37,435 nucleotides of DNA from Turicibacter sp. Lineage in GTDB: Bacteria; Bacillota; Bacilli; MOL361; Turicibacteraceae. The position numbers and the translations under genes were made by a program. The stretch covers positions 1-37,435 of the forward strand of contig JAUMTV010000012.1 of assembly GCA_030531025.1 (NCBI GenBank), read 5' to 3'. Shown here piece by piece: positions 16,333 through 23,562 of the stretch. Positions within the stretch are counted from its first letter, which is position 1; every line of letters begins with the position of its first letter. The notes under the pieces are model-generated. The model did not search any database, was not told where the DNA came from, and worked only from the letters and a program-made list of their open reading frames with translations.

Positions 16333-17706
16333 TTACTTCATAATTTTCTTTACCCATCGCAAACGATCTTTATATGGGGGAAACACTAAAGAAATCGGAA
16401 AGTTAGTTGAACGTTTAACGATTGCTTTTTCATAAGTAAATGTTGTAAAACTTGCTTTCCCATGATAACGTCCTATCCCAGATGACCCCACTCCACCAAA
16501 CGGTAGATAATTTGATGCAACATGCGTCACAACATCATTAATACATCCACCTCCAAAAGCATAACGATGAATTAATTGATTCGCAAACGTTTGATTTTTT
16601 GAAAACACATAAAAAGCAAGAGGCTTTGGATGAAGTGATAAATAGTTATCAATCTCTTCGATCGATTGATACCTGATCGTTGGCAATAATGGCCCAAATA
16701 TTTCTTCTGTCATTAACGTATCATCGGCTTGTACATCTTTAAAAACTGTAGGCGCAATGTAGCACTGTTCCAAGCTTACTTCCCCCCCAATGATTAACTT
16801 ATCTTTATTTTCATCAATAAGTTTGGCTAATCGTTTCGTATGTTGTGTTGTAACAATACGACCGTAATCTTCACTCAACAAAGGATTCTCACCATAAAAG
16901 GTTTGAATAACTTCAGTCAGGATCGACAAGAACTCATCATAAATATGATGATGAACTAAAGCATAATCGGGAGCTACACACGTCTGTCCATTATTCATAA
17001 ATTTCCCCCAAGCCAGACGCTTCGCTGCCAATTTCAAATCACTCGTCTCATCAATAATCACTGGAGATTTCCCCCCCAGTTCTAATGTCACAGGAATTAA
17101 GTGTTGGCTTGCTTTTTGCATAACAATTTTTCCAACTCGAGCACTTCCCGTAAAGAAAATATAATCAAAGGGTAGATCAAGTAGCTGTTGATTCACCTCA
17201 ACTCCACCAGTCACAATCGAGACATAGTCTTTGCTAAAGGCTGTTTCAATTAATGAAACTAATACTTTCTCCACAGTTGGTGTTAATTCAGACGGTTTTA
17301 AAATAGCCCCATTTCCCCCTGCAATAGCACCTACCAACGGTTCTAATAACAATTGTACAGGATAATTAAAAGGACCAATAATTAAAACAACTCCGTAAGC
17401 GGAGGGATAGACATACGAGGTTCCTATAAGTTGCGCCATATCACTTTTAACGCGATGAGGACGTGCCCATTTCTTTAAATGCTTAATCGTATAATCAATC
17501 GATGAATAAATAAATCCAATCTCTGATGTATAAGCTTCAAACGCTGACTTTCCTAAGTCTTGTTTAAGCGCTTCTTCTAAATCTATTTCATATTGCTTAA
17601 TCGTTTGTTTAAGACTTTTCAAAGCTACAATTCGCTGTGACACAGGAATCGGTCCAAGACTTTTTAAATATGATTTTTGTCGTTGTAACTGCTGACTTAA
17701 GTTCAT
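16333..17706 (-). CDS. Aldehyde dehydrogenase, class 3 / fatty-aldehyde type
   Basis: The enzyme oxidises aldehydes to acids with NAD(P)+. The 457-residue length and N-terminal layout fit the class 3 group that lacks the oligomerisation extension. Catalytic residues are present: N114 (GPFNYP), E209 (LELGGKSP) and C243 (NNGQTCVAPDYAL). The cofactor loop FFTGSARVGK is at 184-193 and the late EEIFGPLLP motif is intact. A basic, hydrophobic C-terminus (FPISLVFPPYKDR to KKIMK) suggests membrane contact, as in fatty-aldehyde dehydrogenases. The start ATG follows GAGGTGATCAG. Likely role: detoxifying or using medium- or long-chain or aromatic aldehydes. Confidence 0.9.
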   Translation of the reverse strand: MNLSQQLQRQKSYLKSLGPIPVSQRIVALKSLKQTIKQYEIDLEEALKQDLGKSAFEAYTSEIGFIYSSIDYTIKHLKKWARPHRVKSDMAQLIGTSYVYPSAYGVVLIIGPFNYPVQLLLEPLVGAIAGGNGAILKPSELTPTVEKVLVSLIETAFSKDYVSIVTGGVEVNQQLLDLPFDYIFFTGSARVGKIVMQKASQHLIPVTLELGGKSPVIIDETSDLKLAAKRLAWGKFMNNGQTCVAPDYALVHHHIYDEFLSILTEVIQTFYGENPLLSEDYGRIVTTQHTKRLAKLIDENKDKLIIGGEVSLEQCYIAPTVFKDVQADDTLMTEEIFGPLLPTIRYQSIEEIDNYLSLHPKPLAFYVFSKNQTFANQLIHRYAFGGGCINDVVTHVASNYLPFGGVGSSGIGRYHGKASFTTFTYEKAIVKRSTNFPISLVFPPYKDRLRWVKKIMK

Positions 17707-17728
17707 CTGATCACCTCATGTTATGAAA

Positions 17729-17762
17729 GAAAAACCCGCTGCAAACAGCAGACGGGTCTTTC
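17729..17762 (-). terminator. Terminator of corA
   Basis: On the minus strand AGACCCGTCTGC pairs with GCAGCGGGTTT, with one mismatch, around a short loop, followed by TTTCT. It lies right at the corA stop codon and upstream of the aldehyde dehydrogenase. Confidence 0.8.
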
Positions 17763-18667
17763 TATTTATTTTTATAACGTCGATTTTCTTTATGATTAAT
17801 ATAAAGACCGGCTAAGATCGTAATAATAACTGAAATAATTGAAACAATTAAAAAGCCATATTTATTCCCTTCAAATGGGACAGGAACATTCATTCCCCAG
17901 AAACTTGAAACAACAGTCGGCACCGCTATAATCACGGATACAACAGTTAAAAACTTCATTACCATATTCAAGTTATTCGAAATAATTGTTTCAAAGACAT
18001 TTAAGTTACTACTTAAAATGTTTCCATAAATTTTTGACATATCAATCGCCTGTTTGTTTTCAATAATTACATCTTCTAACATTTCTGCTTCTGGCGTATC
18101 TTTCTTTTCAAGTTTAACTAAACGCTCTAAAACAATTTGATTTGAACGAAGCGAAGACGACATATACACTAAACTTTTTTGTAAATCTAACATCTCAATT
18201 AAATCTTCATTTTGTGGCGAATGACGTAAGGCACGTTCAACTTGGCTACTTTTACGTTCAATGACACGTAAGTAACCAAGGTATTGAATGGAAATAGTAT
18301 ATAAAATTTGATAAATGTGTGCATTAATGCTCGTCGTTGGAACTTTTAAACGTTTACTAAAAACATTCAATTCTCGTGTACATAATGTGACTAACATATG
18401 ATCAGTTTTGACAATTCCAAGCGGCACAGTTGAATAGTATGTATCTGACTCAAATGAAACTGGAACATCAACGATAATCATTGTAAAATTATCCTCAATT
18501 TGAACACGTGAACGTTCTTCTTCATCTAGTGCAGTAATAACTGTCTCATACTCTAAATTATGTGATTTACACAACGCTTCTACTTCTTGATGTGTTGGAT
18601 TAATTAAATTAACCCACTCAAACCCACCACTTGTTAGTGAATTAATAAAATTCACTTCATTTCTCAT
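17762..18667 (-). CDS. corA: CorA-family magnesium/divalent cation transporter
   Basis: CorA forms a pentameric channel for Mg2+ (some members carry Co2+ or export Zn2+). The 301-residue protein has a large cytoplasmic N-terminal domain and two C-terminal membrane helices at about 238-260 and 272-291, joined by the signature GMN (SSFWGMNVPVPFEGNKYG) and ending in a basic tail, NHKENRRYKNK. The start MRNEVNFI is chosen because AGAGGTGATTCC lies ahead of it. A short possible leader gene ends 19 bp upstream, and a promoter lies at 18843-18870. The group resembles the YfjQ/CorA proteins of Bacillus. Confidence 0.92.
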   Translation of the reverse strand: MRNEVNFINSLTSGGFEWVNLINPTHQEVEALCKSHNLEYETVITALDEEERSRVQIEDNFTMIIVDVPVSFESDTYYSTVPLGIVKTDHMLVTLCTRELNVFSKRLKVPTTSINAHIYQILYTISIQYLGYLRVIERKSSQVERALRHSPQNEDLIEMLDLQKSLVYMSSSLRSNQIVLERLVKLEKKDTPEAEMLEDVIIENKQAIDMSKIYGNILSSNLNVFETIISNNLNMVMKFLTVVSVIIAVPTVVSSFWGMNVPVPFEGNKYGFLIVSIISVIITILAGLYINHKENRRYKNK

Positions 18668-18686
18668 GGAATCACCTCTTATACTC

Positions 18687-18761
18687 TCACATGACGTCAA
18701 TTCTATCAGATGACATCAATATGATTAATTTAATTGTCCGTATGGGAATGGAATCTTCCAC
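18687..18761 (-). CDS. Possible 24-residue leader peptide upstream of corA
   Basis: The minus strand has an exemplary ribosome site, GGAGGTGA, nine bases before a GTG codon at 18761. The frame codes for 24 residues, starting VEDSIPIRTIKLIILM, and stops at a TGA 19 bp before the corA ATG. It lies between the promoter at 18843-18870 and corA. It might couple corA translation to passage of ribosomes through the leader, but no homology is recognised and it could be chance. Confidence 0.4.
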   Translation of the reverse strand: MEDSIPIRTIKLIILMSSDRIDVM

Positions 18762-18842
18762 TTGATGTCACCTCCAATTGATTTCACACATGACAAAAGA
18801 ACCAACAGGATTGTTAGTCATAGTTTCTCCATGCTTTTAAGA

Positions 18843-18870
18843 AATATAACAGGATTATTTCCTTTTTCAA
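18843..18870 (-). promoter_or_regulatory. Sigma-A promoter upstream of corA
   Basis: On the minus strand TTGAAA and TATATT are separated by 16 bp. The predicted transcript has a leader of about 165 bases that contains the strong GGAGGTGA site of the possible leader peptide. No M-box magnesium riboswitch is recognised. Confidence 0.5.
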
Positions 18871-18950
18871 GTATACTACTAATCATATGAATTGACCACC
18901 TTCGAGCAGAAGTTTTTTCGGCTTTCGACAAAGTTATTCTCAAGCCTTAA

Positions 18951-18987
18951 TTTTTTTCCAGAAAAAGCGTTAACTCTGGAAAAAAAT
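18951..18987. terminator. Symmetrical hairpin between divergent promoters
   Basis: TTTTTTTCCAGA at 18951-18962 faces TCTGGAAAAAAA at 18975-18986. The stem has A/T runs on both sides, like a bidirectional terminator, but it sits in front of the divergent corA and TIM-barrel genes. It might be an operator or an insulator. Confidence 0.35.
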
Positions 18988-19020
18988 GAGGAGAATTATA
19001 AAATATCAACGGGATTTTTC

Positions 19021-19049
19021 TTAACTTTTCAAACTAATTCCGATATAAT
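19021..19049 (+). promoter_or_regulatory. Sigma-A promoter of the TIM-barrel gene
   Basis: TTAACT at 19021-19026 and TATAAT at 19044-19049 have the ideal 17-bp spacing. The start codon lies about 43 bp downstream. Confidence 0.65.
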
Positions 19050-19091
19050 GAATGTATTAAAACCATTGACATTGAGAAAGGATGTGACAGT

Positions 19092-19838
19092 TTGAATAAA
19101 GTAAATGTTCCAGAAAAGCTTGTACCTGAGGTAACGAGTAACTTGCGTAAAAATTTCGTTCGCGTCCCAGATGTTATCCGAAATGCAAGTGGAATTCGAA
19201 TCTTCGGTAAACGATTAAAATCATTTATTTTTACAACAGACGTTGCGATTATTAAAAATACAAATGCGGATGCCGTCATTGCGGTTTATCCATTTACCCC
19301 ACAACCAACGATTACTCAAGCGATTATGTCCGTTTCTGATATTCCGGTTATCTGTGGTGTTGGCGGTGGATTAACACATGGGACACGTTCAGGAAACATT
19401 GCGCTACACGCCGAGTTTCAAGGTGCTATTGCCGTTGTTTTAAATGCCCCTACTCCACGAGAAACGATCGAATACGTTAAAGAAACAATCGATATCCCTG
19501 TTGTTGTAACCGTTGTATCAGAACATACAGATGTCCAATCACGCATTGATGCTGGAGCAGATATTTTAAATGTCAGTGGAGGCGCAAAAACAGCAAGTAT
19601 CGTTCGTAAAATTCGTGAAAAATACCCAACAATCCCAATCATTGCAACTGGTGGTCCAACAGATGAGTCAATTCTTGAAACGATTGCAGCGGGAGCTAAT
19701 GCGATTACATATACACCGCCATCAAACGGAGAGCTATTCCGTGTAAAAATGGATCATTATCGTGAAATTGAAAATAGTGTTCAACATGATGAACCAATCG
19801 ATAAAATTCACGAAGAAGAATTAGCTTTAACTGAATAA
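19092..19838 (+). CDS. TIM-barrel protein of uncertain function (phosphate-binding beta/alpha barrel)
   Basis: The 248-residue protein alternates short beta strands and helices as in a (beta/alpha)8 barrel: VIAVYPF, PVICGVGGGLTHGTRSGN, GAIAVVLNAPTPRETIEYVK, PVVVTVVSEHTDVQSRIDAGADILNVSGGAK, and PIIATGGPTDESILETIAAGANAITYTPPS. The late GGP-to-GANAITY part resembles the phosphate-binding end of ThiG-, IMPDH- or synthase-type barrels. I do not recognise a specific enzyme. Translation appears to start at TTG, behind AAAGGATG; the next ATG is far inside the barrel. It is a single gene with its own promoter and terminator. Confidence 0.7.
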   Translation: MNKVNVPEKLVPEVTSNLRKNFVRVPDVIRNASGIRIFGKRLKSFIFTTDVAIIKNTNADAVIAVYPFTPQPTITQAIMSVSDIPVICGVGGGLTHGTRSGNIALHAEFQGAIAVVLNAPTPRETIEYVKETIDIPVVVTVVSEHTDVQSRIDAGADILNVSGGAKTASIVRKIREKYPTIPIIATGGPTDESILETIAAGANAITYTPPSNGELFRVKMDHYREIENSVQHDEPIDKIHEEELALTE

Positions 19839-19840
19839 AA

Positions 19841-19868
19841 GATTCTCCTTATGGAGATTTTTTATTTT
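19841..19868 (+). terminator. Terminator of the TIM-barrel gene
   Basis: ATTCTCC and GGAGAT pair around TTAT, followed by TTTTTTATTTT on the plus strand, just after the stop codon. Confidence 0.8.
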
Positions 19869-19905
19869 CAGCATAAATGAATCATGAGCAACTTGGATCT
19901 ATATA

Positions 19906-20024
19906 AGTAGCGATAAGTTTTTCATAGCTGAAAAACTTTTAGCGCGACTATAGTTAGCCTTTCTACCAAAAAACCTAATCTACTAAGCTTGTTTCTTAGA
20001 ATGTGAAATATATATTTCTATGTC
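19906..20024 (+). repeat. BOX-like dispersed repeat, copy 4 (old, diverged)
   Basis: About 119 bp without internal module. The left end is AGTAGCG, the inner hairpin AAGTTTTTC with GAAAAACTT, the closing strand GCGCGACT and then ATAG, as in the other copies. The right end has decayed (CTATGTCTAAAATA instead of CTGTTTCTATATA), so the right boundary is approximate. TATATA is present on the left only. Confidence 0.7.
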
Positions 20025-20077
20025 TAAAATAAATTTTAAAAATAGGGAATGTTTTAAGATAAGGTTGATTTCTATAA

Positions 20078-20118
20078 AAAAGAGAAGTAATCTAATTTAG
20101 ATTACTTCTCTTTTTTCA
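20078..20118 (-). terminator. Strong terminator of the BtrH-like gene
   Basis: AAAAGAGAAGTAATC pairs perfectly with GATTACTTCTCTTTT around a short TAATTTA loop, with T/A tails on both strands. It overlaps the last codons of the minus-strand gene, so its left arm also encodes the C-terminus KREVI. Confidence 0.85.
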
Positions 20119-20945
20119 TTATATTTCTGATGATAATCTTCAAGAATATTCCTATATCTTGAAATAATATTATTTAAATCTTCCCAAGGTAACTCCTCGG
20201 TTAATAAAAGTGGGCGATTTTCTTTCATTAAATTCATATAGTTAGTACGAATCAGTTTTATGTCATTGACTAAATCCATTTCCCCGATAATCTCCATCAT
20301 CGAAAGAACATCTAACATCAATGGTGCAAATAGAGTATCTCTCGCTTCAATTAATGCTGCTACATCTTGCTCTTTGGAACAAAATTCGGTTAATACCTCT
20401 TGATAATTGTCTAAGTTTTGAAGTGAAGATTTTAAATCATTCGATAAATCAAAAGGGATTGGTTTTTCAATTTTAACTAAATACCCCATTAGGACGTTAG
20501 GAATTAACTTTTCAATGACCTCCTCTTCATTAAAAACATAATAGTCTGGTTCAATAGACTCTTCTCGTTTTAGGTTTAAAAATCGATAAGATTCATTTTC
20601 TTTTCCTTCAAACAAAACTGCATGTCGTAAGTTGCTATTAGGATTAATTTTAAGCGAAAACATATAACGCTTATTACCTTCATTTAAATTAGCCATAACG
20701 CCTTCGGGATTAAACCACTCCTCAACTAAATCAAATCCTAATGAATTTAAGAAATAATTAAACCACGGATAACTTTGAATCATTGGCCCTGCTACATAAC
20801 GATTTTCTTGTGGACGATATTGAAATAAATACGGAATACTTAACGCTTTCGCAATTTCATAATCTTCATAATGAATATCATGTTCCTCTAACAAATTGGC
20901 TATCGCTGCATAAGAACATGACCGATTAAATGTCATATATTTCAT
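20097..20945 (-). CDS. BtrH N-terminal-like (C39-peptidase-like) protein, function unknown
   Basis: The 282-residue protein starts MKYMTFNRSCSYAAIANLLE. A Cys at residue 10 followed by a helix is the layout of papain-like C39/BtrH N-terminal domains. H108 (LRHAVLFEG) and nearby acidic residues could complete a catalytic centre, while the part after about residue 165 is helical and acidic. There is no signal peptide or membrane segment. BtrH-type enzymes transfer acyl groups or process peptides; no biosynthetic partner genes are nearby, so function is open. The start ATG follows GGGAGGG. Confidence 0.5.
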   Translation of the reverse strand: MKYMTFNRSCSYAAIANLLEEHDIHYEDYEIAKALSIPYLFQYRPQENRYVAGPMIQSYPWFNYFLNSLGFDLVEEWFNPEGVMANLNEGNKRYMFSLKINPNSNLRHAVLFEGKENESYRFLNLKREESIEPDYYVFNEEEVIEKLIPNVLMGYLVKIEKPIPFDLSNDLKSSLQNLDNYQEVLTEFCSKEQDVAALIEARDTLFAPLMLDVLSMMEIIGEMDLVNDIKLIRTNYMNLMKENRPLLLTEELPWEDLNNIISRYRNILEDYHQKYNEKREVI

Positions 20946-21027
20946 TAAAGTCCCTCCCAGATTATTTTAAACACTACCATATATTATACCATTTATTTCC
21001 ATAAATCAAAATATTTTAGAATATTCA

Positions 21028-22070
21028 TTATACGAATAAGGGTTTCCTTGATAGAATTTCTTCTATTGAACATGAAGAGTAAGTTACCTGAGAATGAATG
21101 TAAGCTTTTTGAATCTTTACAATCTCTTTTTCGTGTTTAAAAATCTCAATCCACTTGAACCAATAAAGATAATGATGTAAATGTTTCGTCGCAACCCCTC
21201 TAAACTTTCTCATAAAGCTTTTTAAACTGTTGTGTAAAGAATTGACGTGTTGAATATGATAAATATCTTTCTTACGTTTCCCAGATTCAATTTGAATATG
21301 TTCTAAGTCAAGTTCCTGAGCTATTCGTGCATATCCATGCGCACTATCTGTACATAGCGTTGAATGCGGAGCAATATGACCTTCAAAAAAACGTTTGAGC
21401 GCATCGTACTTCAATCGCCCTCGACCAATTAATCCAATTAGCAAATTTCCATGTCTATCTAAAGCTGTTCCAACAGCCACTTGTTGTTTAGATAATCCTC
21501 GTTTTTTACGACGTTTTTTAGCTTTCTTCTTTTTAGATACAGATGGGCCCTGCCCGTAAGTTCTACCTTTAGTTCTATTTCCTTTTTCACTGTATCTGAA
21601 AAAAGTCTCGTCTGCTTCAACTAATCCATCAACTTCTCCGATATTAACAAAAGAAGCTAAAGCATTCATAATTTTATGTCTCCAAAAAAATGAGGTTGCG
21701 ATGTCAATATTACAAATCTCTGCACATTTCCGAATACTGTAACCTGCCATCATACATCCAATATATTCAATCCAAACTTTAGCTTTTTTCTTTGAATAAG
21801 CGGTAGGAGTTGATGTTTGATTGCTGAATGGTTTATTACATGTACGAAAAAGATAACGTTGAACACCATTGCGAGTTCCATTTTTGACAACATGTGTTCC
21901 ATGACAAATCGGGCATTGAAAATGCCATTTGAATATCTGGTCTCTTGAACTTCTTTATGCAGTTTAATTAAATCAGATTTAAATTTACTCAACTCAATGG
22001 TTGCAATAACTTCATTTAATTCTGCTTCATTCAATTTTGGTAAAAGTCTTAAAATAAGTTCCTTTGACAT
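21028..22070 (-). pseudogene. IS1595-family transposase, inactivated by a frameshift
   Basis: Two overlapping frames form one transposase of about 347 residues. The first starts MSKELILRLLPKLNEAELNE at 22070 (GAGGTTGAGT ahead). At about 21924-21926 one base seems to be missing: the upstream frame reads ETRYSNG and the downstream frame takes up HFQCPICHG, a zinc ribbon (CPIC, later RTCNKPF). The rest is the ISXO2-like DDE domain: ADETFFRYSEKGN, a basic KKKKAKKRRKKR stretch, TDSAHGYARI and HVNSLHNSLKSFMRKFRGVA. The second large open frame starts only at 21753. The enzyme is probably inactive unless the ribosome shifts frame. Terminal inverted repeats could not be defined with confidence. Confidence 0.85.
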
Positions 22071-22130
22071 ATACTCAACCTCTCAAACAAACGTTCTATT
22101 CATTATTATACTTTACATCTCTAAGGTTGG

Positions 22131-22180
22131 TTAGGCAAATTCTGTGGAAAATATCAACCTGTTTCTAAAACATTGCCTAA
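22131..22180. repeat. Dyad TTAGGCAA / TTGCCTAA near the transposase, possible element end
   Basis: TTAGGCAA at 22131-22138 and TTGCCTAA at 22173-22180 are inverted. The part TTAGGCAAATTCTGT recurs with one mismatch at 32671-32685, and ATCAACCTGTTTC recurs with one mismatch further on there. This suggests an end, or a relic, of a mobile element. Confidence 0.35.
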
Positions 22181-22211
22181 AAATAAGATTACATTTAAAA
22201 CTATCTACTAT

Positions 22212-22268
22212 AAAACTCGTAGTCACACATTCAATACGCTTAGAATGGATTCTACGAGTTTTCTTTTT
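22212..22268 (+). terminator. Orphan hairpin with T-rich tail
   Basis: AAAACTCGTAG at 22212-22222 pairs perfectly with CTACGAGTTTT at 22252-22262; CATTC and GAATG pair inside the loop. The plus strand continues CTTTTTG. No plus-strand gene leads into it, so it may be the leftover of a gene lost when the transposase arrived. Confidence 0.5.
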
Positions 22269-22284
22269 GTAATTAAACACGATA

Positions 22285-22314
22285 AAAAAGGAGACCAATG
22301 CCTCCTTTTGATGG
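22285..22314 (-). terminator. Terminator of the MacB-like operon
   Basis: On the minus strand AAAGGAG and CTCCTTT pair around GCATTGGT, followed by TTTATC. It lies a few bases beyond the permease stop codon. Confidence 0.8.
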
Positions 22315-22318
22315 TTGC

Positions 22319-23560
22319 CTATTCGTAACGTAATGCTTCAATTGGATTTAAGTTAGCTGCTTTAATAGATGGTAGTAACCCAAAGACAATTCCAATAATC
22401 ATGGAGAAAATAACAGAGAAAATAATAGCTGGGACACTAATAGCAACTGGTGTTTGTGAGACTTGAGAGATAACCTGTGCTAAACCGACTCCAACTAAAA
22501 CTCCAATAAATCCACCTAGGCTTGTTAATACAGCTGCTTCAGTTAAGAACTGTCCTAAAATAACAGTTTTTCGAGCTCCAATGGCTTTTTTCAATCCAAT
22601 CTCACTTGTACGTTCAGTGACCGATACAAGCATAATGTTCATGACTCCAATTCCACCAACAAGTAACGAAATACTTGCAATCCAAAGTAATTGCTGATTA
22701 GTGGCTGCACTCAACTCTTGTAACTGTTTAGCCTGCTCTAAAACATCTGTCGCTTTGTATTGTAGATTGGAATCCATTAAATAAGCATTTAAAAGATCCG
22801 CACTTTGTCTTCCAACCTCTCCCATCATATCTGTATGACTTGCTTTAACAACTGCATGTTGCGGTTCATCATAACTATAAACAATAGGCCAAGCGGCATC
22901 TGGCATAAAGATTGTCCCACTTTGATCTTGACGATACATGTAGTAATCTTCAATAGAATGAATGACAGGTTGTGAGCTACTTGCTAACTCTGCAATCCCA
23001 ATGACGATAAATGGTTCTCCTTTGATTTCAATCGTCTTTCCAATAGCATCTGTTCCTTGAAATAAACTTGACGCTGCTGTTTGATCTAAAATGACATTTT
23101 TTCGAAATTCTGTATAATCTGATTCAATAAAAGCACGTCCACGCTTAATCATATATCCCATTGTTGAAAAATAGTTTTCATCAATTCCTTTAACTGATGC
23201 TCCATCTAACATGGTACTTTGATAATAAATATTATCAGCATAACTACGACTACGATAAAAAGAAGCATTCTCAACATTTTCTATTGATTTAATTTCATCT
23301 AACGTTTCTCGACTCATAACCGGTGTTCCATATGGGATTTGTCCTCCATCGACTTCATACCCATCCTGACTTAATTTAACATTTACGACATTATTTCCTG
23401 AACCGATTAAATTTCGTTTAATTTGTTCGTTTGTTCCTTTAATCGTCGAGACAATAGCGATAATAGCCGCAATTCCAATAATGATCCCAAGCATCGTTAA
23501 AAATGAACGCATTTTATGGGACCAGATTCCTTTTAACGATAGTCTAATATTTTCTATCAT
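22319..23560 (-). CDS. MacB-like ABC transporter permease (FtsX family)
   Basis: The 413-residue protein has the MacB/YknZ layout: a first membrane helix at about 20-42 preceded by SLKGIWSHKMRSFLTMLGI, a long extracellular MacB core domain (about 45-280), then three C-terminal helices with MNIMLVSVTERTSEIGLKKAIGA near 308-330 and GLLPSIKAANLNPIEALRYE at the end. It couples ATP hydrolysis to mechanical export with the ATPase and adaptors of the same operon. The start MIENIRLSL follows GGGGGT; it begins two bases after the stop of the adaptor gene upstream. Confidence 0.93.
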   Translation of the reverse strand: MIENIRLSLKGIWSHKMRSFLTMLGIIIGIAAIIAIVSTIKGTNEQIKRNLIGSGNNVVNVKLSQDGYEVDGGQIPYGTPVMSRETLDEIKSIENVENASFYRSRSYADNIYYQSTMLDGASVKGIDENYFSTMGYMIKRGRAFIESDYTEFRKNVILDQTAASSLFQGTDAIGKTIEIKGEPFIVIGIAELASSSQPVIHSIEDYYMYRQDQSGTIFMPDAAWPIVYSYDEPQHAVVKASHTDMMGEVGRQSADLLNAYLMDSNLQYKATDVLEQAKQLQELSAATNQQLLWIASISLLVGGIGVMNIMLVSVTERTSEIGLKKAIGARKTVILGQFLTEAAVLTSLGGFIGVLVGVGLAQVISQVSQTPVAISVPAIIFSVIFSMIIGIVFGLLPSIKAANLNPIEALRYE

Positions 23561-23562
23561 AA

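Noticed and set aside
18667..18870. M-box magnesium riboswitch upstream of corA
   Set aside because: The conserved M-box sequence blocks are not visible in the leader.
18892..19095. Plus-strand frame of 67 codons ahead of the TIM-barrel gene
   Set aside because: It runs through a hairpin and the TTAACT/TATAAT promoter, has no ribosome site and low-complexity content.
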